Source of the DNA: Toxorhynchites rutilus septentrionalis
Taxonomy: Eukaryota > Arthropoda > Insecta > Diptera > Culicidae
Reading direction: 5' to 3'
Length of the DNA stretch: 64,000 bases
Assembly: GCF_029784135.1 (NCBI RefSeq)
Contig: NC_073744.1
Span: 10,499,429 to 10,563,428, forward strand
Shown: positions 42,470-54,611 of the stretch, in pieces
Numbering within the stretch: the stretch's first letter is position 1
How the letters are laid out: each line of letters begins with the position of its first letter
The notes under the pieces: generated by a model
Told to the model about the DNA's origin: nothing
What the model saw: only the letters and a program-made list of their open reading frames with translations
Databases searched by the model: none
Made by a program: the position numbers and the translations under genes

Positions 42470-44680
42470 GTTAGCGTTTAGTACAACGATGCTAATGACG
42501 CAACGCATTATTGTGTTCGACTAAATAGAAACACACATATTTAAAATGAAGTGTCAAAGCACAATTGTCGCAACGCGACGCATAGCGCGGCATTCTGGTG
42601 CCACCTTTACTTTTGCAGCGCTGTGCTGCCAATATAAGTGAAGCAATATGCGGATAGAATCAAGTTAGTTGTGAAAAAGCTAAGACAAGATGAGACAATT
42701 GGCTTCTTACTCTTCTTCGTCGTACAAAAACGAAGCCATGACGTAAAGATGCCAGAGTTGCCAAATATTATAAAATTTCAGATTTTTTAAATATCTGTTT
42801 TTATGAATCGTAACATTTGGTTGGCGCGAATTTAATGATTTTGTATATTTTCAGTAAGGCAATCTCAAAAAGGATAAGGGATAAAATAAGTCTTTTAAAT
42901 ACCCATATCTATAATATTATAATGATATCCATAACAATTCGTCCAAGATTGTCTGGAGAATCTTTTCTCGTTGATTCGTGCAAAATAACGGCGCTCAACT
43001 CCATCAGAAACAACTTGAAAATCGTGACTTTTTCGCAATACATGACTGTAGTACTGAATGCTTCGCATACAGCCGATACACAAGAACATCTTGTTGGATT
43101 GATGGACTTGCTATCAAATTGATGGACAGTGAAGCAGCATCGACATCATATCGAATTTCAGCTTCATTTAATTTTAGTGATAATTTGGATGACATGAATC
43201 TTGGAATCATGGATGACAGCGAAAACTTTCCTCGGCAGAACAGAACAAAATTCGTAACTCTTTACATCATCAAAATAAGTTAGCGGGAAAGAACATGTCA
43301 GCAGTGTAACAATTGGTAGTCAGCAAAACACAACCTGGATGGTATCAACCATGTCTTTTTTTCATATTTACGAGTTAGAGCCAACAACTCTGCCATCTGC
43401 ATAGTGAATGATGAGACTTTCTATTTCTTCTTAGCAATGGAAATTATATTCCGAAATATGAAATCGCATTAGGGACCTAACGAAGCTAAATTGACAAATG
43501 AGTGTTTTGCCGTTCACTTTACTCGAATTGTGAAATAACACATACATAAACTTGCATATAACTCAATATCGTAATTTTCATTAAATTCACCATTTCTAAA
43601 TTCAATATAAATTCAACGCTATTTATTTTTAGTGACAACACTGTAAAAATCGGCTTTGTTTACAAAATTTATCGAAATCAGCCAATCAGAAATCAGAACG
43701 ACTGACAGAAATTTGTTCCTTAACAGACCCCCTATTGTCTGATCTTATCTTAGTCAAAAAGAACCCAATTGACGAATTTACGCAAAGCTGAATCAGCTAA
43801 TGCGACATCTACATTAGAGCTCAGAACCACAAAAGTGAGGGTGTATGTTTATTTTACGCACTGAAAAGCAAGTTTCGGTGGCGATTATTCATTTTATTTC
43901 AATTTAGATTCATTTCAGCCGTTGAATGTCGTCAGTATATGGTAAGAAAGTTGGAGTTCTGTATATTTACGATGGTTTCAGCAAGCGATGTGACCAAAGT
44001 CATAGATAATCTTCGAAAATTTTAAGTTTGATAATGCATACCAGTTATTGATACTATGGATAATTATGATGAAATCGATATCATATCAAATTGGCTGATA
44101 TCATTGATTATGTGGGGTCCGATACGAGAAGGATTTGCAGTATTTTTAGCGCAAAACACCCTATCCATCGTTTACTCAATTGAAAAAAAATTAAAGTTAC
44201 AATACTTATAACAAGCCATTCCTCGTAATATACATAGCACATTGTAAAATGACGATTTTCTAACCTTTTCAGCGTGGAAAGTATACATGAAACCGGGAAA
44301 TTTGAAGATAAATTCTGATTTTTCTAGAAAAATTGAACGAATTTCATACCAAAAAAACAAAACATCCTCATTTTGCTCGCTGCGCCATCTGGTTGTAAAT
44401 CCAACGTAAATTCGTCAATAGAAATGTCATCAAAAGAGATCCAATAATCAGGAAGGGAAAAAAGTTTTACTTTTCTTATAATAGTCCACCACATAGAGAA
44501 AGTATTGTTATTAAATATTAGCATTAATAAAAATGAACGAACTACATTTTTTTATCAATTGGTCGAGTTTCTGCCAAAACGATCCAAGCACCAAAAACAT
44601 TATTTTGAGTAATTTCAATTTGATGTTTGAACTACCACTAATTGACTGTGACTGATCTAATCCATTATTTTATCGCTCAC
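42470..44680. other. No gene recognised
   Basis: Overlapping frames at 42817-43283 (for example RLSGESFLVDSCKITALNS) have protein-like composition but no family I recognise. A GATGCCAGAGTTGCCAAAT motif near 42749 recalls the ends of the composite at 19858. Otherwise I see nothing. Confidence 0.35.
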
Positions 44681-44683
44681 CTG

Positions 44684-45000
44684 TTACCAACAAGTTGTCT
44701 TCAAAGCACTGAGAACATCTGTAAAATAACACATATTATGCCTCATAACGACAAGGTAACAGTCTTTATTGACCGTGTGGTCCTTCGGAAGGAATTCCGA
44801 ATGGGCAACACCACGAATATAGAAGAAAATGGTCAGCATTACCTCCACTTTTGATCGACTTCGACGTAGTTTTTTCGGTTTTGGCTTGTCTGCAGCGGTC
44901 CATGTTGATGAATGTTGACTCAGATAATACTGTCTCGTCGCCAGTATCGTCATGCATTGAAATTCATTGTGTCGTGTTTTTAAATCCAGACACTTCTGCT
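44684..45000 (-). pseudogene. mariner (DD34D) transposase relic
   Basis: The minus strand has TGDETVLSES, where the TGDETW motif with the first catalytic Asp is expected, then, one frame over, PKPKKLRRSRSKVEVMLTIF, FYIRGVAHSEFLPKDHTVNK and CYLVVMRH. This is the central part of mariner/SETMAR-type transposases (RPKKPRQSRSKVKVML ... GVVHHEFLP ... TVNKEYYL). Frame changes and missing flanks, including the second Asp and DD34D end, mark it as dead. Termini not found. Confidence 0.7.
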
Positions 45001-45450
45001 TTCCATTCCGGACACCCATATGCAACTGCTTCAATAATAAATTACATCTTTAAATTTATCCGTCCGGATTTAAAATCATCTTCTGAATGTGCTTTTCATT
45101 TCGGACATGGGTTTGTGAAACACAAATATTTGTTTTGATTTTTGCCCTTTTTTGTCAACAGCTAGGTACAATGTTTGGCACTACACTAAATTGATACAAT
45201 AGTAACTATTAGTCACATTGATTCAACATGCAAAAAATGTAATGGTTTTGGAATGATTTTGAATATAATAAAAATTCTCCGGATTCAGAAGCATTACGGT
45301 AATTATGTGTTGAATGAACGTGGGCTCAGAATTTGATCGTTTAAACATGTTTTCAGCGACCTGATGTCATGAATTAATTATTAATTAATTATGACTTGAA
45401 TTATCCATATTGAAAATCGTACAGCAAAAAAAAGAGGCTAATTTGTTCTT
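45000..45450. other. No gene recognised
   Basis: AT-rich, with no supported feature between the mariner relic and the MITE. Confidence 0.35.
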
Positions 45451-45451
45451 A

Positions 45452-45806
45452 AGGTGGCCGTACACTGTTTGCCCGGAGGTCAAATATTTGATATTTTTTG
45501 ACAGATAAGGTTTGATTTGATATTTGTACAAACACTATTTTGTTTGCCACTCTTCAATTTTAAACAGTAGTAAACAATATCAAACACCGAACATGAAAAA
45601 AAAATCAACTGAAATATCCAAGGTAACCTAACCATGTACCGACAGGTTCGAAGAACAGACTGAAAAAATATTTTAGGCATCCAATAATTGAATATTTGCT
45701 TGTCGTGTTTTGTGTAGAATATATTTGATCAGTACACGTTGACCAAATTTTATCTGTCAAAAAGAGTAAAATATTTGGCTTCGGTCAAACAGTGTATGAG
45801 CACCCT
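45452..45806. mobile_element. MITE with about 40-bp TIRs
   Basis: AAGGTGGCCGTACACTGTTT at the left pairs with the complement of AAACAGTGTATGAGCACCCTT at the right, and GTCAAATATTTGAT-type sequence continues inward on both sides. Bordered by TTA or TA duplicates. About 355 bp, non-coding. Confidence 0.65.
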
Positions 45807-45869
45807 TACTGACGCTGTAAACAAACTGAATGATCGCGCTCGAAATTGATATAAAGACCACTGTCAGTA

Positions 45870-47272
45870 GTACCGAAACTCCACCATATTCTGCGCAGTT
45901 AAGACTTTCCAAAGTTTAAACTATTATGAGACCACAATATATGCACCATATCACAAAACAGTTGATGCGGTCTTAAAATTCTATTGTTAGTAGTAATATT
46001 TAAAAAAACCGCAAACAATGCTTCAGAAAACTATTTTTTTTAAAACATATGATGTTTACCTTACTCTGCGCACTTAAATTGTTTTATTCCCAACTCTGCG
46101 CATTTGTGTTCCTAATTCTGCGCACCCATGAAATCTAAATTTGGCTGTTTTTGCTGCATACATACAAAATGTCAAATGTCAAATTTCGTGGTATTGGAGC
46201 GTTCGCAATTCTTCGGATCGATTGACGTTTACTCGCAAGCGAGTAACTCACAACGTCTAAATCCGGCTTTAGTGTTGTGATGATATTCTTCTCACGCAAT
46301 TGAACTGGCTTTGGGATGCTCACCAAAACTAATCGAAGTACAAAATTTGACGATTATCTTTGGGTGAGTACCATCATTTGATACGTACGACGAAGCGCAG
46401 TTTTGATTAAAAACATTCGAAATCTTTCATTTTTTCCTGCATGTTCTGTGTTCAGGTTTTCATTTTACTTCCATATATTCCGGATAGACGACAAACATAA
46501 TTTATTAAAATTATTAAAATTATTACACATGCAAAAGATAGTTGGCAAATCATCTGCATTGATTTTGTTTCTTTTCTTGCTCCATTTCTATGAATGGGTC
46601 TTGAGCTTTTCGACCATCAGTTTTCTTTTCTCGCGGCCATTCTTCTTCGGCGATCATTGTTGTTCTTGATTTCAGGGATGTCTTCAAACGTTTCGTATCA
46701 ATCGGAAGCCCGACTCTGGATGCTGCGCTTACCCACTAGAAGATATTTTCTTCCTCTTCCTTCAAACTGAGTGCTAGCCATGGCGTTTCACGTTACCATC
46801 CAATTTCAGTTGTGCACGACGAGTACTTTCCAGGATTCTTTGATATTTTGCAAATTGTTCATCCTTGTTTCATGCTGCGCAGAGTAAGGAACATAAACAA
46901 AACATTAAGAGCCTAATTCTGCGTGTTATAAATTATAAATATCAAAGAAAAAATTAAAGAGAAAGAATTATAAAGTTATAAATCCTTTTCTGAAAGTTTA
47001 TTTATTCCAATCACTTTAAATAAGTCACATTCAGATACAAAACATTTAAAACTTACTGATTTCGGATAAATTCCATAACTGTTTTTAATATTTTTTATCT
47101 GCACAACTATTTTTTTTCCGGTGAATTATCGGGTGACAACAAAAACAAAACAACAATCTAACTATTCAACAGTATAAATACGCACAACCAACAGTTAATT
47201 GGTGTATTTATTCTAAAAACGCGAAAATGCGCAGAGCTAAGAGGCGCGCGAAGTTAGGTGTAGTTACGGTAC
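45870..47272. mobile_element. TIR element with AGTACCG ends
   Basis: AGTACCGAAACTCCACC at 45870 resembles the complement of the right end GGTGTAGTTACGGTACT at 47258-47274. TCTGCGCA motifs cluster inside both ends. The interior includes a fragment of the histone-type family right end (46405-46487). The right end adjoins the DD37E transposon at 47275. Confidence 0.45.
46405..46487 (+). mobile_element. Fragment of histone-type repeat right end
   Basis: TTTCATTTTTTCCTGCATGT and CATATATTCCGGATAGACG match the last 90 bp of copy C (42125-42195). Broken off before the final palindrome. Confidence 0.5.
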
Positions 47273-47274
47273 TA

Positions 47275-48390
47275 GGGAGTGTATCGAAAAGTAGCCTTAA
47301 ACTTTCAAACATCAAAATAAAACTGAAAACGCTCAAAAAGTGTTTACAAAAGTGAATTTTATTAAAGAGTATTAAGTTTACATAGCAATGAAATGAAAAA
47401 ATCGAGCTTTTTGTTGATTTCTAAAAAATAATCGAACCTTTGATTTAACTCCACTTATCAAATTCTGCACAGTGGTCTTCGTGCACTCTCTGGACACTGC
47501 AGACCAATTCTTCTTGAACTCTGAAATATTTTTAGACACTGTATCTTCCTTCTTGAACTTGGCTTTGACAATTGCCCAGTAACGTTCAATTGGCCGCAGC
47601 TGGAAACAATTAGGTGGGTTGAGGTCTCTTTCGGCGAACATGATGTTGTTTTCCGAAAACCATTGTAGAGTGGATTTGGCATAATGTGCCGATGCCAAAT
47701 CCGGCCAGAATAGAAGAGGAACCTCGTGCTTTCTATAAAGTGGAAGCAACATCTTCTTCAAGCATTCTTCCACATAAATTTGAGCATTTATAGTCCCTTT
47801 TGTGAAAAAAGTTGACGATCGCATGCCGCACGTGCAAATGGCTTGTCAAAGGAGCACTTTTTGGCCGAATTTTTCCATCGCAACAGTTGTATCCGCAAAT
47901 GGTATACTCTCTCCAATCGATTTGGTTTAAAATTGAGGTCCCGGCAGCGTTCTGGGAATCGTTTTTGACGTATGTTTCGTCATCCATGAGAATGCACTGG
48001 TTGGGATTGTTCAAAATACGCCCATATAGCTTTCGAGCTCGTGTTTTAGTGCGATATTGCAGCTACGATGTTTGTTTGGCCACTTTTTATATTTATATTT
48101 TATAGGTCTTTAGACTATGTCTCTGTTCAATCCGCAGATTCTTTGATTTTTTTTTGCTATTTTGTGTATGTAAAACCCTTTTCGGTGCACCAATTGTGCA
48201 GAATTTTCTTTCTAGTTTCCAAATCAATCCGCGATATTTCGAACACAACTTTATGACCGCGACTAAATGACTTGCATTTCCATTGTTGACATGTAAACAA
48301 AGCGTGCTCTGATCATACGACAAAAAAAAGTTCACCCATTTGAGTGTAATAACGAGTTAAATATTTAATACTACTTTTCGATACACTCCT
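47275..48390 (-). mobile_element. DD37E-type transposon, copy 3, degenerate
   Basis: Terminal inverted repeats GGGAGTGTATCGAAAAGTAG / AGGAGTGTATCGAAAAGTAG (one mismatch) are flanked by TA (47273-47274, 48391-48392). At 1116 bp it is about 180 bp shorter than the other two DD37E elements, through internal loss. Confidence 0.8.
47378..48335 (-). pseudogene. Degenerate DD37E transposase
   Basis: Pieces are in three frames: an N-terminal part near 48290-48150 (HTH-like), a middle part with CILMDDETYVKNDS (first Asp), and a C-terminal part at 47824-47378 with FWPDLASAHYAKSTLQWFSE (second Asp) and LRPIERYWAIVKAKFKKE (Glu). The spacing between second Asp and Glu is 37 residues, so the triad is still readable. 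The frameshifts and missing DNA make it inactive. It is a different subfamily from the copies at 12286 and 31584. Confidence 0.8.
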
Positions 48391-48523
48391 TAACTCAAAA
48401 AAAGTCACAGGAGGGTTGTGTCCGAGACACGACCGCATAGTTGACGTAGGATTCCGTTAGGCTATCTGTTGATTTTGGATATGTTTGAAGAATTCGTTAA
48501 ACTCCTTGATAATGATTTGGTAG

Positions 48524-48539
48524 CTTCCTGAAAAGGGCC
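48524..48539 (-). promoter_or_regulatory. Degenerate histone 3' stem-loop in copy B
   Basis: Minus-strand GGCCCTTTTCAGGAAG; the 3' stem arm has three mismatches relative to the perfect version in copy A. The downstream element reads CAAGGAGTTTAACG. Confidence 0.6.
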
Positions 48540-49249
48540 GTTTTGTTTGGTTGTTGGGTATTGTTTGTTCACTCCACCAGTGTTCACCGAGTGATGATGA
48601 CAGATAGATGGTAAACAGTCGTTGGATGGTGCGTATCAGATAAAAGATACCGAAGTGGAACGAGATATGATGAAAACCGCCCTCTGTGATCCTAGATGAA
48701 ATGCCTCCTGCGTTATGTATGATGAAATAAAGAAAAAAAAATCACCAATGTAGTATAAGATAATTACCAATACCGAACACAAATTATCAGTAAAAACATG
48801 TTACTTTAATATAGGGAAAACACATTTGAAATGGAAAAGCCATTGTTTATTCAACCCAATGCGAATCTTAATTGGACTAACAACACCTAATACTATATGT
48901 AGTGCAATCACGTTTTCTAATATTTCTTCACTTTTCCAGTTTTTCTCGCCGTATAGACTTTACTTGGGTGAAAATGAACACAACAAAACAGACAGCTTAA
49001 ACCAAACGACCCGTTCTAGAGCGGAAACACACCTTGGTTTTTATTTATGAAAATTTAAATAAATCGTTTCATATATCAAGTCCATTTTAACACAACTGCT
49101 ACGATATGCAATTTTACACTAACACTTGTGCTAAATTTTTCACAATACACGATCGGTCATTGATTTGAAATTTCACGAAGCAACCAAAATTTAAGTTCCA
49201 AATTTAAATTTAATTTGCTAGAATTAATCGTATCACTCACCTTACTTGC

Positions 49250-49440
49250 AATACATAAATGCCCCCGACTTGCATATATTTGTAATGCCGATTTTTCCCA
49301 AGTAGCTTGGTTTTGATGTCTCTGTTAGGGAATACATTTTGGTAGGAACAAAAACTTCCCCGTACTTTCATGTATTTGCAATGCCGATTTCCCCCAGGCA
49401 GCTTGGTTTTGATGTCTCTGTTAGGGACCCGCCGCATGTG
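49250..49440 (+). repeat. Minisatellite, two units
   Basis: Units with CCCCCGACTTGCATATATTT and AGCTTGGTTTTGATGTCTCT belong to the same 95-bp repeat as at 41453-41935 and 5587-5780. Confidence 0.75.
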
Positions 49441-49928
49441 TCGTCAATTTCGACCAATCAGAAGTGGGTATTTCCGTTAGGATAGGGGTTGACATTTTTC
49501 AATCGTTCGATAGTTAGTTTCATGACTTATATTATTTTCTTCAATATAAAAAATTGTTATGAAGTGCCGAAATCGATTGAAATTTTTTTTCATAAATCCA
49601 TCATGATATAACTGAGCAATAAGCGTTTGAAATTGGACAATTTTCACGATGTGCTCGATTTTCGATTTTCAATTTGTACCCCAATATGTTCCCGAAAGAC
49701 GTAATCCTACGTCAAAAAAATAAATACATTTAAATTTTATCAATTCAAAACTGCCTTCGGGCCTGCTAGTTCGATGGGAGATTAATCTGCCTCCCTAAAT
49801 GAATATTGCTCATGGCGTCGCTTGGTGCCGCCGAAAGCAGACTCGTTTGCTGAGGAGTGCTGAGCGACAATGAAAATGTCTTTCTAAAGGTAGGTCGAGA
49901 AAGAGTATGAACTAGTTTTCTTCGCAAG

Positions 49929-49944
49929 GGCCCTTCTCAGGGCT
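49929..49944 (+). promoter_or_regulatory. Histone-like stem-loop, TCTC loop
   Basis: GGCCCTTCTCAGGGCT; 6-bp stem with TCTC loop, followed by AGAGACGAATGAACG, the sequence also found after the minus-strand loop at 25167. Confidence 0.5.
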
Positions 49945-50420
49945 AGAGACGAATGAACGTAAAGTTTAAAGTCTCTATAATTCAAAAGAAGAAAAATATT
50001 GCCACCAGATGTCACGAACTTCGACATTTTTTGCTACTATGGTGCTACTCGCCCGTGTAGATGGCGCAAAGGCACCACAAAAATATTATTTTATAGAATT
50101 CCTTCATGCATTTGTCTGATACGGGTTGTGTATCGTTCGTTCTTGTTTTTGAAGGGACTTTAACCCAAAGGTCATTTGTCCCTAACGGGCTGTGTATGAC
50201 TGGAGCGTTCCGTTATATACATGCATGCATATGTCCTTCGTTTCTTTTGCCAAATCCAGTAAAAGGTGGTTGATGAAACGTATGTTTTTGACGTGATACG
50301 TTCCATGTTAGTTGTTAGTAGAAAATGTAAAAATAAACAGTATTTTTGATCGGTTTTATATAGTTTTTGTGGTAAGTGGAAAACAGTAAAATAAACTCTT
50401 TTGTTTCAAAACAAATTGAT

Positions 50421-50436
50421 AGTCCTGAGAAGGACT
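50421..50436 (-). promoter_or_regulatory. Histone-like stem-loop, TCTC loop, with HDE
   Basis: Minus-strand AGTCCTTCTCAGGACT is a perfect 6-bp stem; AAAGAGTTTATTTTACTG follows 22 nt later. Confidence 0.55.
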
Positions 50437-50601
50437 GGAATGGTTTAATGGGTTGTACGGAATCTGCTGCGTTTCAGTCGGATGTGGCAGTTTAGTTTTG
50501 GGAGCGGTAGCTTTTACGGATTCGCTGATGCTTTCCTTGACTTGTCCTTTTATATCAGTTGGTATGTGAGAAATAGGCGCCCCCACTCGCTCGACATGCA
50601 A
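50437..50601 (-). pseudogene. Possible histone tail fragment (H1-like?)
   Basis: The minus-strand frame upstream of the stem-loop contains VKESISESVKATAPKTKLPH. The Lys/Ala/Pro composition and the position just before a histone 3' module suggest an H1 C-terminal remnant. The match is short and could be chance. Confidence 0.25.
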
Positions 50602-51391
50602 ATATTTGACTTATCGGGGAACGAAAGAAGCGAAGCAGGCGAAAAAGAAATGACGTCAATTTCGACCAATCAGTACCGTTTGGATAGGGGTTGAGATTTT
50701 TCAATTGTTCGATAGTTAATTACATGATATATATTATTTTATTCAAGGTGAAAAATTGTTATAGAGTGCCGCAATGTTTTGATGTAAAAATCTCATCAAT
50801 CCGTCATGAATCATTTGACGGTAATTGTTTGATGATTCATTCTTGTGCTCGCAGAACAATACATGCTCGAGATAAGCGCAGCTGTCATCCTTAGTGGAGA
50901 AAGTTTTGCTAGTTGCAAGCGAAACCAAATCGCATACAAATTTTCAGAATGACATTTACTTTCTTGGTGACAAAAAACGAAATAAACTTTATCTGTTAAT
51001 CTCAACAACCTCGAAAAGAGTAGCACTGCTTCATTATGATCAAGATTAGTGCAAATGCAATCCTAGTTGAAAGCAGTTTTGCGATTGGCACGCGAGCCCA
51101 AATAAATTAACAACTTAATTGACAGCTCTGTTCGGGAAAGCACAGAACAAATGTATGAGGAAATGGGAGTGCTTCCAATTTTCATCAATTTAAACCATAT
51201 ACAGACTATGGAATTGTAATGTATAGCATATCAAACAAATCTCAGGGAATTTCCGATTCGTTTGGTATGTAAATCGCCAAAATCCGTTCGCGACAAAAAT
51301 AGTTATTAACGTGATTTTTATTTCATAAGAACGTGACCTGTTTCCTGATTTGGCATCCTTAATGAAAGACGTAGTTCTACGTCAAAAAAAA

Positions 51392-54300
51392 AAAAAAAAT
51401 GGAAATGTTTGGTGTCGTTTTGACAATGAAATGTTCATGTGAAAGCAAAACGAGAGACATTTATTGCGCCAGGGCTGCCTTCTCCGCTGATTCGGGCCAT
51501 CGGAGATTTCTGTCATTCCATCTCAAATTTTCAAGTTACGACAGCGCATCTAGCGTAGCACCACTCAATCATCGGCTGCATTCCAAGGTCCGAAGATTCG
51601 AACGAAAAACTTTCGATAATCCGTCCATGCGCAAGCGCGTTCCGTACGTCAACTACCGTTGCGTTGCGTTGTACGGTGGGTGATCCTCCTAACCCATATT
51701 ACGTAAAACACCCCTTCACTCGCCTTCAGCGGTCGGTCTCAAATCAAGATCACACCAAAAGATGAAGCGGCGGGCGCACAATATTTCGCCACACCCAAAA
51801 AAAAAAAGAGCGAAACTAATCGGAAACTAATTCACTAAACGCATCGCGCACATCTTCACAGCCAATCAATCCGCCTCCCATCCATCCTTCACCAGGGTGA
51901 AGGAGGCATCGATCACCCGGAGCCAAAATGTGAATGTATTGCATCGCATCAGCAATCTCGATAAATAAATAAATCTCATGAATACGCAACACTTAATTTA
52001 ATTCCCGTTTGTTCGCGGCGTTCTTCCCCTCAACGATGAGTTACAATAAGATCGGATGCCTTCCCCTCGTCGGCGCATTTTCATATTTCACCACCCCAAG
52101 CGGTAGGCATCGAATTGTAAACACCAATAAAAAAAAGTATAAGCAGGCCGTGATGATGAGTGGGAATATGGGAATCAATCGGAGCGCGCGCATCTTTCCG
52201 TCGAAATTGAATTTAATTTATATTTTAGTGGCTATGCGCGCGTTTGTTTGGTTATATGATGCCGGACTGAGAATATGGGCCATGGGTGGAATCGATTTCG
52301 AAAGCGGAGTTTTATTTTCCTTTGCAAAGGAATAGGTAGGGTGTGTTGTGTGCGGAAACGAACATCGTTCATATTTTATGTAAGTTTCACTTTCGGTTTT
52401 ATTGTCTGCCTCATCTTCACTGGCGGAAACACTCGAAACGGGGTCAGTTAATCTAGTTTTCATTGCCTACATAAAAGGCTTTTTTTTTGGGTGGAAGAGA
52501 AAAAACGCAAAGGGTGTGAGAGCGCCAGCAAGTGTAATCGACAAGGACAATAGGATATAAATTAGGGTGAATTGAGTGTCAGATGTGGTTGATTCCGCGA
52601 CAGGTTTTGTGCTTCCCCCTTCCAAAATGATGCAAACGGTTAATCTTTTGATTGTGAAACAAGTTGACGATGAGACCCTTCGCCTGGCGGTGAAATTTGC
52701 ATCCATATGGTCATTTTTCAAGGTTTTAAATTCATTCGAAGTGTCCTGCCTATAATCGTGCACCTCTTGCAGCCCATTAAATTCATGATGCTTATCTCGA
52801 ACTACCAAAAGATCCTGCCAACGACACGCTCATTGCATAACGTGGCGAACGATTCCCAGACAGAGTGCAGAAAGAAGCGACAAAAAACCGCCTCCCTGAG
52901 CAGAACCACATCTCGGCCAAGATTGCAAGATTCCAGGAATTGATAGCAATGAAAATCTCGAAAATTATACACGGGTCGATGCAGCTGATTATCAAGTTGT
53001 GCGCAAACACGGCTACGCTTCCACGGGTTGCCTCCGCAAGTGGCCACCGATGAAAGTTGCTCCATGGTCGGCGAAAAATAAGACACGTAAATCAAAATCA
53101 ATGGCAAATACTCTCACACACATACACACACTCATTTGTATATATGTATGGAGAGCATCGACGCGAAAAGAGCCGGCCACCTGATACCCAGGGGACACAC
53201 TGTCCCGAGTGCTCCACCTCCGCCACCAGCCCGCCTGAGTCATTGTGCAAGAAAAAGGACTTCAATTAAAAATAAATATAAAATAAATAAAACATTGCCA
53301 CCCATAAATTATCAATTTAACAACCGGCGGTATCAATTTTCAGTGGTAAACTGCCTGGCGGCGGCAACGGCGACGGAATGCCGCCAGGAAGGTCCTCAGA
53401 AGTCGCCTCAGAACGAAGAGTGCCATCGGGTCCACGAAGCTGCGTCCGCGGAACTATAATTACCGTGCATCGTTTTATGGGCGTCGTAAACGGAAGATGG
53501 TACGGGGTGCGATCGCTCGAGGACACGATCGCGATCCTTTTCTCCGTACGCTCCCGGGTGTGAATCACTCAATCATAAATTTTGGGTCCCCGAGGGCACA
53601 CAATTTGCACACTGTCGCACGTAATTAGGGGTCCGCGAAAAGACTACTATTTCATATCATTAGCAAAGGTGCGGGAAGCTCCGTGGTTCCTTTGGGGCGT
53701 CGGCCTCAGCGGTCAATAATGAACTATAAAAATTCAATTAGGTGCACTCCGGTCGGTGTTCAAATGAGGCAGAAAAAGAAAAATCAAAAGTTTTTGAATG
53801 CAAATCACTGCAGAGAGCAGCACAAAGACAGGGCAACAAGTGACTGACATTTCTTTCCCTCTCCCCCGCTTCGCTGCTGCTGCCCTTCTTTTGTTTTTAT
53901 CGCATGTCGGTTGAGATATGTAACTTTGAACAGGTAGCCTGGTCGGATGCTGCGAACTCGGACGCAGAATGTCGGGGCCCGATCCAGAACACATCGTCAG
54001 AACGGCCCCAGTCGAACGGAACAAACCAGACGTGCATCATTTCGTGAAGTGAATAAATGAATATTTTAATAAATATATGCGTTTTTGAAAGAGAGAGAGA
54101 AACCATCTTTCAAGAGAGAGCGCCATCCTGCCGGAATGAGATGGGATTGATGGGTGCAACTGAGGTGTGGTGTGGTGTGGAGAAACCAGCAACAACAACA
54201 ACAACAGCAGTGAGCAACCAATTTGAGCTGGAAGACACGAACTCATCGCTTCGACAAGTCCTGCATTGAGCCTTCGTCCAGAACAGACCAGGCGCAGCTG

Positions 54301-54611
54301 GTTGTGTTGTGTGTAAATGGTTAGGCCCCGGGGGGTCATTCAACCGCCGTTTGCTCGGAGTCTCAGCTGAACGGTTTGCCACCGTGCTCTGATCCAGATG
54401 TTTGCTGGACTGGGCGATGGAAGGATTCATAATGAGATGAGGTATTGTGCTTTCGCGGGCAGATTTGATTGCTAAGTCATGACAGCAATTGACTGTGGGT
54501 CGGTTTGCAATCGGATAGAATTAAACAATCGATGATGTAACTCGTTTAGAGATGGTCTGTAGGACGAAACACACTTTTCTTCTTCCCTTCATCTCTTCTT
54601 CTTTTCTTTCC
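51392..54611. other. No gene recognised; several protein-like frames
   Basis: This stretch shows no repeat shared with the rest of the window. On the minus strand a frame (52808-52467) ends in a hydrophobic segment, FTLIYILLSLSITLAGALTP, followed by basic residues; after an in-frame TAG it continues with an acidic Ser/Glu-rich tail (VSSVSASEDEADNKTESET). A membrane protein exon is conceivable but I recognise no family. Other overlapping frames (52802-53107, 52865-53053) contradict each other. Confidence 0.3.

Larger units (their letters stand above)
40975..42470 (+). repeat. Dispersed repeat, copy interrupted by copy C
   Basis: The halves 40975-41160 and 42215-42470 together match 36890-37320. 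This serves as an empty-site comparison for the insertion of copy C. Confidence 0.5.
48402..49716 (+). mobile_element. Histone-type dispersed repeat, copy B
   Basis: Left hairpin GGTTGTGTCC GA GACACGACC (48414-48434), then GTTGACGTAGGATT; right end GACGTAATCCTACGTC (49698-49713). It is the uninterrupted equivalent of copy A, in opposite orientation, and confirms the limits of the LTR-like insertion there. It has a stem-loop near the left end and two minisatellite units near the right. No coding capacity. Confidence 0.7.
49740..51392 (+). mobile_element. Histone-type dispersed repeat, copy F (rearranged)
   Basis: The right end GACGTAGTTCTACGTC (51368-51383) is clear. The block at 50655-50820 (TCGACCAATCAGTA onward) matches the region inside the right ends of copies A and B, but the next segment resembles copy G, so this is a mosaic. 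It includes stem-loops at 49929 and 50421. The left hairpin was not found. Confidence 0.45.
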
